This document shows positions 24,601 through 36,337 of a stretch of 64,000 nt of DNA, in pieces. Below the pieces are notes generated by a model, which was not told the origin of the DNA, ran no database searches, and worked only from the letters and a program-made list of their open reading frames with translations. The stretch is from Sipunculus nudus (Eukaryota; Annelida; Sipuncula; Golfingiida; Sipunculidae): the NCBI GenBank assembly GCA_026874595.1, contig CM049308.1:45701327-45765326 (forward strand). Direction: 5' to 3'. The position numbers were made by a program, and so were the translations under genes. Position 1 is the stretch's first letter, and every line of letters starts with the position of its first letter.

Positions 24601-27600
24601 ATACAGCTTTCAGATGTGAGAAAACAATTAAAGCACAGGAGCATGAATACAGATTTCAGATGTGAGAAAACAATTAAAGCATAGGAGCATGAATACAGCT
24701 GTCAGATGAGAGAAAACAATTAAAGCACAGGGGCATGAATACAGCTGTCAGATGTGAGAAAATAATTAAAGCACAGGAGCATGAATACATCTTTCAGATG
24801 TGAGAAAACAATTAAAGCACAGGAGCATGAATACAGCTTTCAGATGTGAGAAAACAATTAAAGCATAGGAGTATGAATACAGCTGTCAGATGTGAGAAAA
24901 TAATTAAAGCACAGGAGCATGAATTCAGCTTTCAGATGTGAGAAAACAATTAAAGCACAGGAGCATGAATACAGCTTTCAGATGTGAGAAAACAATTAAA
25001 GCACAGGAGCATGAATTCAGCTGTCAGATGAGAGAAAACAATTAAAGCATAGGAGCATGAATACAGCTGTCAGATGTGAGAAAACAATTAAAGCACAGGA
25101 GCATGAATACAGCTGTCAGAGGTGAGAAAACAAAGCACAGGAGCATGAATACAGCTGTCAGATGTGAGAAAAAATTTAAAGCACAGGAGCATGAATACAG
25201 CTGTCAGATGTGAGAAAACAAAGCACAGGAGCATGAATACAGCTGTCAGATGTGAGAAAACTATTAAAGCACAGGAGCATGATTACAGCTGTCAGATGTG
25301 AGAAAACAATTAAAGCACAGGAGTATGAATACAGCTGTCAGATGTGAGAAAACTATTAAAGCACAGGAGTATGATTACAGCTGTCAGATGTGAGAAAACA
25401 ATTAAAGCACAGGATCATGAATACAGCTGTCAGAGGTGAGAAAACTATTAAAGCACAGGAGCATGAATACAGCTGTCAGATGTGAGAAAACAAAGCACAG
25501 GAGCATGAATACTGCTGTCAGATGTGAGAAAACAAAGCACAGGAGTATGAATACAGCTGTCAGATGTGAGAAAACTATTAAAGCACAGGAGCATAAATAC
25601 AGCTGTCACAAGTGAGAAAACAAAGCACAAGAGCATGAATACTGCTGTCAGATGTGAGAAAATAATTAAAGCACAGGAGCATGAATACAGCTTTCAGATG
25701 TGAGAAAACTATTAAAGCACAGGAGCATGAATACAGCTGTCAGATGTGAGAAACCAATTAAAGCACAGGAGCATGAATACAGCTGTCAGATCTGAGAAAA
25801 CATTAAAGCACAGGAGCATGAATACAGGTGTCAGATGTAAGAAAATAATTAAAGCACAGGAGCATGAATACAGCTGTCAGATGTGAGAAAACAATTAAAG
25901 CACAGGAGCATGAATACAACTGTCAGATGTGAGAAAACAATTAAAGCACAGGGGCATGAATACAGCTGTCAGATGTGAGAAAATAATTAAAGCACAGGAG
26001 CATGAATACAGCTTTCAGATGTGAGAAAACAATTAAAGCACAGGAGCATGAATACAGCTTTCAGATGTGAGAAAACAATTAAAGCACAGGAGCATGAATA
26101 CAGCTGTCAGATGAGAGAAAACAATTAAAGCACAGGAGCATGAATACAGCTGTCAGATGTGAGAAAACAATTAAAGCACAGGAGCATGATTACAGCTGTC
26201 AGATGTGAGAAAACAATTAAAGCACAGGAACATGAATACAGCTGTCAGAGGTGAGAAAACTATTAAAGCACAGGAGCATGAATACAGCTGTCAGAGGTGA
26301 GAAAACTATTAAAGCACAGGAGCATGAATACAGCTGTCAGATGTGAGAAAACTATTAAAGCACAGGAGCATGATTACAGCTGTCAGATGTGAGAAAACAA
26401 TTAAAGCACAGGAGTATGAATACATCTGTCAGATGTGAGAAAACTATTAAAGCACAGGAGCATGATTACAGCTGTCAGATGTGAGAAAACAATTAAAGCA
26501 CAGGAGCATGAATACAGCTGTCAGAGGTGAGAAAACTATTAAAGCACAGGAGCATGAATACAGCTGTCAGATGTGAGAAAACAAAGCACAGGAGTATGAA
26601 TACAGCTGTCAGATGTGAGAAAACTATTAAAGCACAGGAGCATGAATACAGCTGTCACAAGTGAGAAAACAAAGCACAAGAGCATGAATACTGCTGTCAG
26701 ATGTGAGAAAATAATTAAAGCACAGGAGCATGAATACAGCTTTCAGATGTGAGAAAACTATTAAAGCACAGGAGCATGAATACAGCTGTCAGATGTGAGA
26801 AAACTATTAAAGCACAGGAGCATGATTACAGCTGTCAGATGTGAGAAAACAATTAAAGCACAGGAGCATGAATACAGCTGTCAGATGTGAGAAAACAAAG
26901 CACAGGAGCATGAATACAGCTGTAAGATGTGAGAAAACAAAGCACAGGAGCAGAATACAGCTGTCAGATGTGAGAAAACTATTAAAGCACAGGAGCATGA
27001 ATACAGCTGTCAGATGTGAGAAAACAAAGCACAGGAGTATGAATACAGCTGTCAGATGTGAGAAAGCTATTAAAGCACAGGAGCATGAATACAGCTGTCA
27101 CATGTGAGAAAACAATTAAAGCACAGGAGTATGAATACAGCTGTCACATGTGAGAAAACAATTAAAGCACAGGAGCATGAATACAGCTATCAGAGGTGAG
27201 AAAACTATTAAAGCACAGGAGCATGAATACAGCTGTCAGATGTGAGAAAACAAAGCACAGGAGCATGAATACAGCTGTCAGATGTGAGAAAACAAAGCAC
27301 AGGAGTATGAATACAGCTGTCAGATGTGAGAAAACTATTAAAGCACAGGAGCATGAATACAGCTTTCACATGTGAGAAAACAATTAAAGCACAGGAGCAT
27401 GAATACTGCTGTCAGATGTGAGAAAAATAATTAAACCACAGGAGCATGAATACAGCTTTCAGATGTGAGAAAACTATTAAAGCACAGGAGCATGAATACA
27501 GCTGTCAGATGTGAGAAAACTTATAAAGCACAGGAGCATGATTACAGCTGTCAGATGTGAGAAAACAATTAAAGCACAGGAGCATGAATACAGCTGTCAG

Positions 27601-29121
27601 AGGTGAGAAAACAATTAAAGCACAGGAGCATGATTACAGCTGTCAGATGTGAGAAAACAATTAAAGCACAGGAGCATGAATACAACTGTCAGAGGTGAGA
27701 AAACAATTAAAGCACAGGAGCATGAATACAGCTGTCAGATGTGAGAAAACAATTAAAGCACAGGAGCATGAATACAGCTGTCAGAGGTGAGAAAACAATT
27801 AAACCACAGGAGCATGAATACAGCTGTCAGAGAATAGAAAAACTATTAAAGCACAGGAGCATGAATACAGCTGTCAGATGTGAGAAAATTAAAGCACAGG
27901 AGCATGAATACAGCTGTCAGTGGTGAGAAAACAATAAAGCACAGGAGCATGAATACAGCTGTCAGAGGTGAGAAAACTATTAAAGCACAGGAGCATGAAT
28001 ACAGCTGTCAGATGTGAGAAAACAATTAAAGCACAGGAGCATGAATACAGCTGTCAGAGCCGAGAAAACAATTAAGGCACAGGAGCATGAATACAGCTGT
28101 CAGAGGTGAGAAAACAATTAAAGCACAGGAGCATGAATACAGCTGTCAGAGGTGAGAAAACAATTAAAGCACAGGAGCATGAATACAGCTGTCAGAGGTG
28201 AGAAAACAATTAAAGCACAGGAGCATGAATACAGCTGTCAGAGGTGAGAAAACAATTAAAGCACAGGAGCATGAATACAGCTGTCAGAGGTGAGAAAACT
28301 ATTAAAGCACAGGAGCATGAATACAGCTGTCAGATGTGAGAAAACAATTAAAGCACAGGAGCATGAATACAGCTGTCAGAGTTGAGAAAACAATTAAAGC
28401 ACAGGAGCATGATTACAGCTGTCAGATGTGAGAAAACAATTAAAGCACAGGAGCATGAATACAGCTGTCAGAGGTGAGAAAACTATTAAAGCATAGGAGC
28501 ATGAATACAGCTGTCACATGTGAGAAAACAAAGCACAGGAGCATGAATACAGCTGTCAGATGTGAGAAAACAAAGCACAGGAGTATGAATACAGCTGTCA
28601 GATGTGAGAAAACTATTAAAGCACAGGAGCATGAATACAGCTGTCACATGTGAGAAAACAATTAAAGCACAGGAGCATGAATACTGCTGTCAGATGTGAG
28701 AAAATAATTAAAGCACAGGAGCATGAATACAGCTTTCAGATGTGAGAAAACTATTAAAGCACAGGAGCATGAATACAGCTGTCAGATGTGAGAAAACTAT
28801 TAAAGCACAGGAGCATGATTACAGCTGACAGATGTGAGAAAACAATTAAAGCACAGGAGCATGAATACAGCTGTCAGAGGTGAGAAAACTATTAAAGCAC
28901 AGGAGCATGAATACAGCTGTCAGATGTGAGAAAACAAAGCACAGGAGTATGAATACAGCTGTCAGATGTGAGAAAACTATTAAAGCACAGGAGCATGAAT
29001 ACAGCTGTCAGATGTGAGAAAACTATTAAAGCACAGGAGCATGAATACAGCTGTCACATGTGAGAAAACAATTAAAGCACAGGAGCATGAATACTGCTGT
29101 CAGATGTGAGAAAACAATTAA
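21654..29121 (+). repeat. 47-bp minisatellite, long array (~160 units)
   Basis: The unit begins ATTAAAGCACAGGAGCATGA and ends TGTGAGAAAACAA. A 42-bp variant lacks the AATTA spacer (AAAACAAAGCACAGG), mainly in the right half. Common single-base variants (GTATGA, AGCTTTC, CAGAGG, GATCTG) recur in blocks. Longer-period copies exist: the text around GAAACCAATT at 22064, 23472 and 25750 gives offsets of 1408 and 2278 bp, and CAACTG at 22231/24467 gives 2236 bp. Because 47 is not a multiple of 3, frames rotate and give repetitive pseudo-ORFs on both strands; none is a gene. Each unit carries ACAGCTGT. Confidence 0.97.
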
Positions 29122-29408
29122 GGATGAACAGGTTGGTTATCCAGGTATCAATACTTTTATTATCTGAAATTAAGATGCTTCTAACTGAATTCAACTGTAA
29201 CTAACATTATTAGCGGGGGCTATATTAAGACTTATATTAAGCTTCCCCCTCCCTTTTCAACTATTTATCAAAAAGAAAATTCCTTGTCTGAATATCCTAC
29301 TCATCAAATAAATAAAATCAATTCATACAATCCATGAGAGCAGTACTTGAGAAGCATACAAAAATATTTTCCAAACCATCATCAAGGGAGCTATGAAATG
29401 ACTCTTAC
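29122..29408. other. Unique AT-rich sequence, putative intron
   Basis: No repeats are shared with the rest of the window. On the minus strand it starts with the donor of the candidate exon at 29409-29484 (GTAAGAGT). Confidence 0.45.
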
Positions 29409-29484
29409 CTTAAACTTCCAGCCATTCTGTATTCTAACCTGTGTACTCTCATAATCACCAACACTTCCTAAAGTAATGGCACAC
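29409..29484 (-). CDS. Candidate internal exon, unknown protein
   Basis: On the minus strand, acceptor ...GATTTTGTTTCAG and donor GTAAGAGT enclose 76 nt. Two frames have stops and one is open: 1 nt, then 25 codons starting CAITLGSVGDYESTQVRIQN and ending GWKFK. The upstream intron is phase 2 and the downstream phase 0. Strong splice signals, a single open frame and unique sequence between two minisatellites argue for a true exon. The protein is not recognised. It could be part of the same gene as the exons at 8580 and 61924, but direct splicing to either is out of phase, so intermediate exons would be needed. Confidence 0.6.
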
Positions 29485-29637
29485 CTGAAACAAAATCATT
29501 TATATATTAATTATATAACATGTGACCACAGGTCCCACAGGAAACCCAAACAATATGTAAAGCTATATCTGAATATCATCTTGTTTTTTTTTAATATCTT
29601 TATCTTAAACATTTCTCATACACACTGTTAAGTGCAT
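29485..29637. other. Unique sequence between exon and minisatellite
   Basis: AT-rich, nothing recognised. It is an intron if the adjacent exon is real. Confidence 0.4.
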
Positions 29638-30082
29638 TGTCTTACCAGTCTTGCATGTGCTTATGACATCATTCTGTCATAGTCTTTGTACAGTGTGTTA
29701 CCTATCCTCTGCTTCTGACATCATTCTGTCAAGTATGTTACCTGTCCTGTGCTGGTGATATGGTTCTGTCATGGTATTTGTACAGTGTTACCTGTCCTCT
29801 ACTTGTGACATGGATCTGTCATGGTATTTGTACAGTGTTACCTGTCCTCTGCTTGCGACATGGATCTGTCATGGTATTTGTACAGTGTTACCTGTCCTCT
29901 GCTTGTGACATGGTTCTGTCATGGTTTTTGTACAGTGTTACCTGTCCTCTGCTTGTGACATGGATCTGTCATGGTATTTGTACAGTGTTACCTGTCCTCT
30001 GCTTGCAAAATGATCTGTCATGGTATTTGTTACGTTTGTAACCTGTCCTCTGTTTGTGGCATGGTTCTGTCATGGTAAATAG
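29638..30082 (+). repeat. 50-bp minisatellite, array part 1
   Basis: The unit contains TGACATGGTTCTGTCATGG and TATTTGTACAGTGTTACC and ends CTGTCCTCTGCTTG. CTGTCATGG marks recur exactly 50 bp apart (29761, 29811, 29861, 29911, 29961). The left units are diverged. The open frame across it (29760-30041) is repetitive and not a gene. Confidence 0.93.
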
Positions 30083-30841
30083 AGAAGGTATTAATTTATA
30101 GTAACTATAATGATGAACAAGGTGTTTGCTAACATATTCAGAAAAAAAAATAATTTACCTTTACTTACCTGTACAGGTAAACATGTGTTATATGTTAATA
30201 ATCATAGAATGTGCTCTTTGGGTCAGCAAGCTTTTCAGGTGAAAAATATTTGATTTCCACAGAAAAATCCAATTTTACTTGCACATTCTGGTTCGTTGGT
30301 GGTTCCCTTTCCAGTATTAAACCAAATCATTTACCTTTTTCTTACCTTTAATTAATAATTACCTTAGAGTGAAAAAAAAAATCCTTACATTTCCCTTTTT
30401 TTATCAAATGGTTAATGGGTTACCTAAACAGGATGAAAGGGGTCATTTTGGTGATATACCAGTGAGTGGAAATACAGTTAGTACAGATTTACCTGTTTTT
30501 ACCTGTATTTACTTTAGTTACATACATATCAAACCAGGTATGTAGAAAATAAATAAAATAACATGATGGACATATACCTGACAGTAAAAGCTGAAAATTT
30601 CACAAAGATACCTTTAACGGTTACTGAGTTAATGTCTCTTATATAGATTCATGTCAAAATGTGGAAAAAATGCAAAATAAATCTGAACAGTAGGAGTGTG
30701 ACAATCCACAGGCTAATCTGAACAGTAAAGGGTTAATCCATCCTGTCTCTTCCCCTGTACAGTCAAAGCAGACTTTTAAGGTGTCCCCACCCATGTCAGC
30801 TTTCAGTGGGACAATCCGTTTGGATTTGCAACACTGCCTGT

Positions 30842-31287
30842 GGGGATAAATGGTTACCGAGGAGGGTTGTATATTGCAGTGGTTTAAACATTATAAAGTT
30901 GAAACACAGAATGGAAAATTGTGCAGGAGGCACACTGATCAGTTAAGAGAAAGATATGAATCTGTTAGTGATAGTGAAAACCTATGTGTAGATGATGATA
31001 GTGTCTCTGATATTGTAGATCCTGAAACTGGTGATGATCATGAGTGTATAGATAGTGCATTTTCAGCTATTTCTGACATTAATTTAGTTCCTGATCAGAA
31101 TAATGTGACTATTAGTCCTAACACATCTCAGACTGTAGATTCAGGTAAAACAGATGTACAAAGTGAAAGCATTACCTCTGAAAGCACTAAAACTAATGTA
31201 GAACAGAGAACACATGATCAGAATGTTAGAAAATCAGATACAGTTAAAAGAACTCCTAACAGATATCATGATGAGTCCAAATTGTAA
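30842..31287 (+). pseudogene. Integrase C-terminal (GPY/F-like) remnant, frameshifted
   Basis: In one frame, 30845-30890 reads DKWLPRRVV, the start of the integrase C-terminal module of Ty3/gypsy pol. The continuing part (HYKVE, then RRHTDQLRERY) is in another frame, that of the 145-codon open frame at 30850-31287, so a frameshift separates them. The open frame goes on with an acidic Ser/Asp-rich tail and ends with a basic TPNRY-type motif, as is usual at pol C-termini. The ATG at 30850 is therefore not a real start. The catalytic core, reverse transcriptase and RNase H are absent. Confidence 0.72.
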
Positions 31288-31606
31288 GACGTTCAGTTAT
31301 CATTACTGAATAAGGTTTTATATGTTATGATAACATTGTATGATAGGTTCATGGCATTGCATTACTTTATGTAAATTTATAAAGTGTAACCGTGAATACG
31401 GTAAAGAAACAAGCTGTAAAAGTCAATATGCAGTATACTAAAAATATGTAAAGATAAAGGTGTATAACTGGAATAATATACCACATACTCAGTAAACAGC
31501 ATATCACAGGTTTCTTTATTTCATATCACAGATACTTGCATTGAATATCACAGATCTCTTTGTGGTGCATACTAGTTTGAAGATTACTGCTCACTTAAAG
31601 ATTAAT

Positions 31607-31623
31607 GGGGGGGGGGGGTGAGA
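31607..31623 (+). other. Polypurine tract of the retroelement
   Basis: A run of G followed by TGAGA directly precedes the TG that opens the LTR, where plus-strand DNA synthesis would be primed. A T interrupts the tract. Confidence 0.65.
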
Positions 31624-31852
31624 TGTCATGTATTTGCAATTATTTAAAGATGATAATGACTAAACGTAATATTTCCAAGGTGTAATCATTCTTCAGACTA
31701 ATATATATGCGACACCGGTTTGTATGTGTAATACGTAGCAGAATGTGTATGCTACATCATCAAAAGTTGTGTTCCGCTAGTCAGGTATTAAAGTTGTAAG
31801 TCAAGTGAACGTCTTGTGGGTTTCTGCTACCTTGTTAACAAAATACATAACA
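31624..31852 (+). repeat. 3' long terminal repeat (229 bp)
   Basis: It starts TGTCATGTAT and ends ATACATAACA; the ends are inverted repeats at 9 of 10 positions and obey the TG...CA rule. It follows a polypurine tract and ends exactly where minisatellite sequence resumes. No second LTR is present in the window. Confidence 0.72.
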
Positions 31853-32025
31853 GTCCTCTGCTTGTGACATTGTTCTGTCATGGTATTTGTACAGTGTGTT
31901 ATCTGTCCTCTGCTTGTGACATGGTTCTGTCATGGTATTTGTACAGTGGTACCTGTCCTTTGCTTGTAACATGGTTCTGTTATGGTATTTGTAGTGTTAC
32001 CTGACCTCTGCTTGTAACATGGTTT
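31853..32025 (+). repeat. 50-bp minisatellite, array part 2
   Basis: About 3.5 units of the same repeat as 29638-30082. It is interrupted on the left by the LTR element and on the right by the minus-strand family G composite. Confidence 0.9.
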
Positions 32026-32029
32026 TTTA

Positions 32030-32059
32030 AGCTCAGCTGACTATAAGTCATCTGAGCTA
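32030..32059 (-). other. Family G terminal hairpin (minus strand)
   Basis: AGCTCAGCTGACT and AGTCATCTGAGCT arms flank ATA. This marks the 3' end of the minus-strand element; an inverted (GTCC)n tract follows at 32080-32115. Confidence 0.85.
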
Positions 32060-33248
32060 TTGTCTTGGTCCATGGTCCGTTGTCCATCCGTCTGTCCATC
32101 CGTCCGTCCGTCGATGTGGCACGTTTTGAAACCGTAAGACCTAGGAATCCAAAATTCGGCATAATGTTAGATGTCCCCAAGATCTACTACCAAGCTGAAA
32201 ACTGGGTCTTTGCGACTTCATTCCTTTGAGAAATTAAGGAAAAACCTCAATTTTTTATTAAAAACCTATTTTCACACTTCAGGACTGCCTAATATCAAAA
32301 CCACTCATCTGTTTTTCCTCATATTTACCATAAATATTCCTCTGTATAGTTCCTATGTACATGTAAGAAATTAGGTCTGTATTATATAAATAAAAAAAGT
32401 TATAGGCTCAAACATAATGCATTTTGTAAAAAATCAGGAAAGATATTTGATCACTTAACACAAAACATGTTAAAGCTAAGGACTTTTTTTCCAGTAATAT
32501 AACAGTACCCAAAATTAGATCAAAATCTTTAAATTTTTAAAATATTACCAAAAATAAATAAGGGACCTATGGGTCACGGCGCTCAGCTGTTATATATGAT
32601 TAAAAAATATGATTTAGGAATGAGGCATATGCTGGTTTGGTGTGGTAATAAATATAAGCTTTATTATGAGTTCTTGGTGTTTAGCTTATGTATAATTATG
32701 ATATTATCTTTGGAGACAGGGAAGAGGATTGATTTCATTTATTTTATTAACAAATGGAGTACTATTGTCACACAGATTTTGACTTGGCCATATAACTTAT
32801 AAGCAGAACATATGATATAAGAGTTTAACTATTTATTAAAAAAAATTACAAATATTGTCCCAAATATAATTTTTATTAAAAATAATAAGAGAATCTTATG
32901 ATTTTTTAAAATGAAATATAACTGAAATGATTATTAAAATAATATTAAAGAATATATTCATGAATGCTTTCATGAATACATTTTGAAAGTATTTGCACTG
33001 GTATTCATATACTTTCATTTTTACCTGAATTCCAATTCTTTATGCAAGACATTTTATAATGGAGTACATATTCATATTCGTATTTAAATACAATTGCAAA
33101 GTTTTCCCACCATTACTGGCATTTATTCAGTTTTCACCAAACAATTATGTTGAGAATCCAGAATATACAAAATTCACACATTTAAATTATGATCAAAAGT
33201 ACCTGGTTTTATGGCTTTTATTTATATTAAAAAAAAAAAAAAATGTAA

Positions 33249-33586
33249 GGCCAAAAAAAAATTAAAGGTATGGTTCTCAGGCACCGCCCGCATCAATTTT
33301 AAACCCCCGCATCAAAAATTTTTATTTGATTTTCAATAAAAACTTTCCAATTTTGAGCTGCTGCCGCTCCGACATTTCTTTCAAGAAGATTAAACCATAC
33401 AATTTCCTTTGTTTTGTAGTGCTTTTACTTATTTAGCAAATTAAAACTGTTATTTTCATGCTTTTCCCTTATCATTTGACATTTTTATCTAAGCATACCA
33501 AAAAATTTAAAATAAAAAAAGCGCCCGCCCGCATTGATTTCTGAAAAAAAAATGCCTGAGAACCATACCTTTTTTTTATTTTGGCC
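33249..33586. mobile_element. 338-bp MITE with long inverted ends
   Basis: It starts GGCCAAAAAAAAATT and ends in its inverse AAATTTTGGCC-like text (TTTTATTTTGGCC). The ends continue on both sides as AAAGGTATGGTTCTCAGGCA, giving inverted repeats of about 34 bp. Inside both ends is CCCGCATyrATTT, in direct orientation. Compared with 16625-16650, the empty site is AAATGTAATATATTC; the target duplication is unclear (TAA/AAA). Confidence 0.85.
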
Positions 33587-35449
33587 AAATATATTCATTT
33601 TGGACTAATTTCACATCAATGTACACACTAGACACAGTAGGAATCTAGATTAATAATATCAACTGCATCTTTGTCTATCATTAATTTCCTTCATATGATC
33701 CCTAATGATTAGTAATGAATAATATGATTTACTTTTTTATCATTAAAATTGAACTGAAAAATACCATAGGTGACTGCATGGTGTTATTTGGAGTACGTGA
33801 CATTCTATCCATCGATACAAGATTCTTTTATCATCAGTAACTGCAAGTTGATTTCCTGTTATTATAAACTAACAAATTCTTTTTTATTTTTCTTAAATTG
33901 TTATTAAAAAACAATAAAAATTTATTAATTTATTGTTAATTGTTATGTTGTTGGTTAAAACTACTAGATGAGTTGGGTTGGACACCTGGATCAACTGTGG
34001 CTGGCCATAAGCTGCCTACCTGCAACAGTGTATGGCTCGCCTCAAGCATGCATAATTTGCTGAAAGTTCAACAAGGTCAACGTACAGGTGACTCAAGAGG
34101 GGCTGGAGAGAGTTAAGGTCTGACATGGTCTCATAAAAACATTAATAAAAGCTACAATTTTTGGCCAATTTCTTTCAGCTTTCTCAACTAAAAAGCTGAA
34201 ATCTTTGTGTGCATGATATGAAAATTATATCAACCGTGCTCACAGGAAACAAATGTGCCATGGTCAAAGTTGGGCAAAATTTAAGGCACTAATTTTATAT
34301 TTATACTAATAACATATAAAATTTGAAAAATTCAGAACTAATTTGGGGTATTCAATTGAATCTTGATTAAATAATGTTACATCCCTGGCAAAAAAACTCT
34401 AGCTTCAGCAATCCCCTTGTTTAGAGAGTAAATATATTTCTTGATTTTTTACATAGTGCATTATGTTTGGGCCCATAACTTAAAACAATTATGCAATACT
34501 GACATCATTTCTGGCATATGCATAGAGAATGTATAGAAAAATATGTATATTATATATGATTAAAGTCACATCAGTGGTTTTGATATTAGGCAGTCTTGAA
34601 GTGTGACAATGGGTTTTTAATGGAAAAATGAAGTTTTTCATTAATATCTCGAAGGTATTAAGTCCTAGTGACCAAATTCTTGGCATGGTAGGGAATTTTG
34701 GAGACATCTAATTGTATGCCAAATTTTAGGAACTGAGAGCTGAAGCTGGGGAGCTGAGCTCTTGCAAACTGCATAACACTAGCTTGATGTAAACAATTTG
34801 TTACATGGTGCTTGAAAACTTGAATAAAATCTACAGTTTTTGATCAACTGGTTTCAAATTTTTGGTGTTAACAGACAAAATGCTATCAAAAACATGCTGC
34901 GAAAATTAAATCCACAGTACTTACAGTAAAAAAACGTGCCATGGTCAAAGTTGGGCAAAATTTAGGGTACTGATTTTTTATTTTTGTTAATATTTTAAAA
35001 AATTTAAAAGATTTTGATCTAATTTTGGGTATACAATTTAATTTTGATAAATTAAAGTTATATTACTGGAAAAAAAGTCCATAGCTTTAACAAGTTTTGT
35101 GTTAAGTGATCAAATATCTTTCCTGATTTTTTACAAAATACATTATGTTTGGGCCCATAACTTTTTTAAATTATATAATACAGACATAATTTCTGGCATG
35201 TACATAGGAACTATATAGAAGAATATTTATGGTAAATATGGGTGAAAACAGATGAGTGGTTTTGATATTAGACAGTCCTGAAGTGTGAAAATAGGTTTTT
35301 AATAAAAAATTGAGGTTTTTCCTAAATTTCTCAAAGGAACTAAGTCGCAAAGACCCAGTTTTCGGCTTGGTAGGAGATCTTGGGGACATCTAACATTATG
35401 CTGAATTTTGGATTCCTAGGTCTTACGGTTTCAAAACGTGCCACATCTA

Positions 35450-35498
35450 CGGACGGACGGACGGACGGACAGACGGACGGACGGACGACGGACAATGG
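35450..35498 (+). repeat. (GGAC)n microsatellite
   Basis: GGACGGAC repeats, the longest such tract in the window, lie just before the hairpin at 35509. Confidence 0.92.
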
Positions 35499-35508
35499 AC
35501 CAAGACTT

Positions 35509-35539
35509 TAGCTCAGATGACTTATAGTCAGCTGAGCTA
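35509..35539 (+). other. Family G terminal hairpin
   Basis: TTAGCTCAGATGACT and AGTCAGCTGAGCTA arms. It is the 3' end of the nested plus-strand element and is followed by AAAA at the junction. Confidence 0.88.
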
Positions 35540-36337
35540 AAAAATTGGTACCTTAAATTTTGCCCAACTTTGACCATGGAACGTTTTTTTCTTGTAAGTA
35601 CAGTTGATTTAGTTTTCACAGCCAATGTACATATGGATTTAATCTGATGAATTTTGAAATTTGATAGTATAAGCTTAAAAAATAGTCTAGCTATTGGAGT
35701 TTTTTTAGAGGCCTTGATGTATTTGTATTTTCTAGCATCATGACCCCACTTTTGTTTACTACAACTTTGCCTGGTAATCCAAAAATTGGCATAATGTTAG
35801 ATGTCCCTAAGATCTCCTTCCAAGCCAAAAAAAATGGGTCTCTGTGACTTTTTTTCTATGAGAAGTTGAGGAAAACCTCAATTTTTTTTATTGAAATCAT
35901 TTTTACACTTCAGGAATGCCTATCTGAATTTGATCATAGTAAATATGCATATTCTTCCATACATTTCCTATGTACATTCCAAAAATTAGGTCAGTATTGC
36001 GTAATTTGTTGAACTTATGGGCCCAAACATAATGCAACTTGAAATAAAAATAAGGAAATATATTTACTCACTCAACATAATAATTCTTGAAGCTAGAGAC
36101 TTTCTTCAGGGATATAACTTCATTTAATCAAGATTCAATTGTACACCAAAAATTAGATCTGAATTTTGCAATTTTTTCAAGTTATTAGCATAAATATAAA
36201 ATCAGTACCTTAAATTTGCCCAACTTTGGCCATGGCATGTTTTTTTCTAGTATGTACTGTGGATTTTATATTCACAGCATGTAAACACAAGGATTTAATC
36301 TGTTAAAATCTTAAATTTTAAAATAACAGCTAAAAAA

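Larger units (their letters stand above)
30083..31852 (+). mobile_element. 5'-truncated Ty3/gypsy-like LTR retrotransposon
   Basis: The order is integrase C-terminal remnant (30842-31287), polypurine tract (31607-31623), LTR (31624-31852). The right edge falls inside a 50-bp minisatellite unit (array resumes GTCCTCTGCTTGTG), so the element inserted into that array. On the left the array stops at CATGGTA with no LTR, so the 5' LTR, gag and most of pol are gone. 30083-30840 has no recognisable retroelement protein and contains an inverted ACCTGTACAGGT near 30168; it could be degraded pol or foreign sequence. Confidence 0.7.
32559..35543 (+). mobile_element. Family G element nested in opposite orientation
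   Basis: The 5' end is AAGGGACCTATGGGTCACGG then GCTCAGCTG; the 3' hairpin is at 35509-35539. Length is about 2.98 kb including a 338-bp MITE at 33249-33586. It carries the core type seen at 15951 and 55883. Small frames inside are the same repeat-derived frames found in other copies. Confidence 0.88.

Noticed and set aside
23170-27926. Repetitive proteins encoded by the 47-bp array (both strands)
   Set aside because: Frames rotate because 47 is not a multiple of 3; open stretches occur by chance on both strands, with no start context or splice evidence.
21654-29121. CRISPR-like repeat array
   Set aside because: Units follow each other without unique spacers; variation is spread through the unit and blocks recur. 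It is a eukaryotic minisatellite.
29760-30041. 93-codon plus-strand frame
   Set aside because: It lies entirely within the 50-bp minisatellite and gives a purely repetitive peptide.
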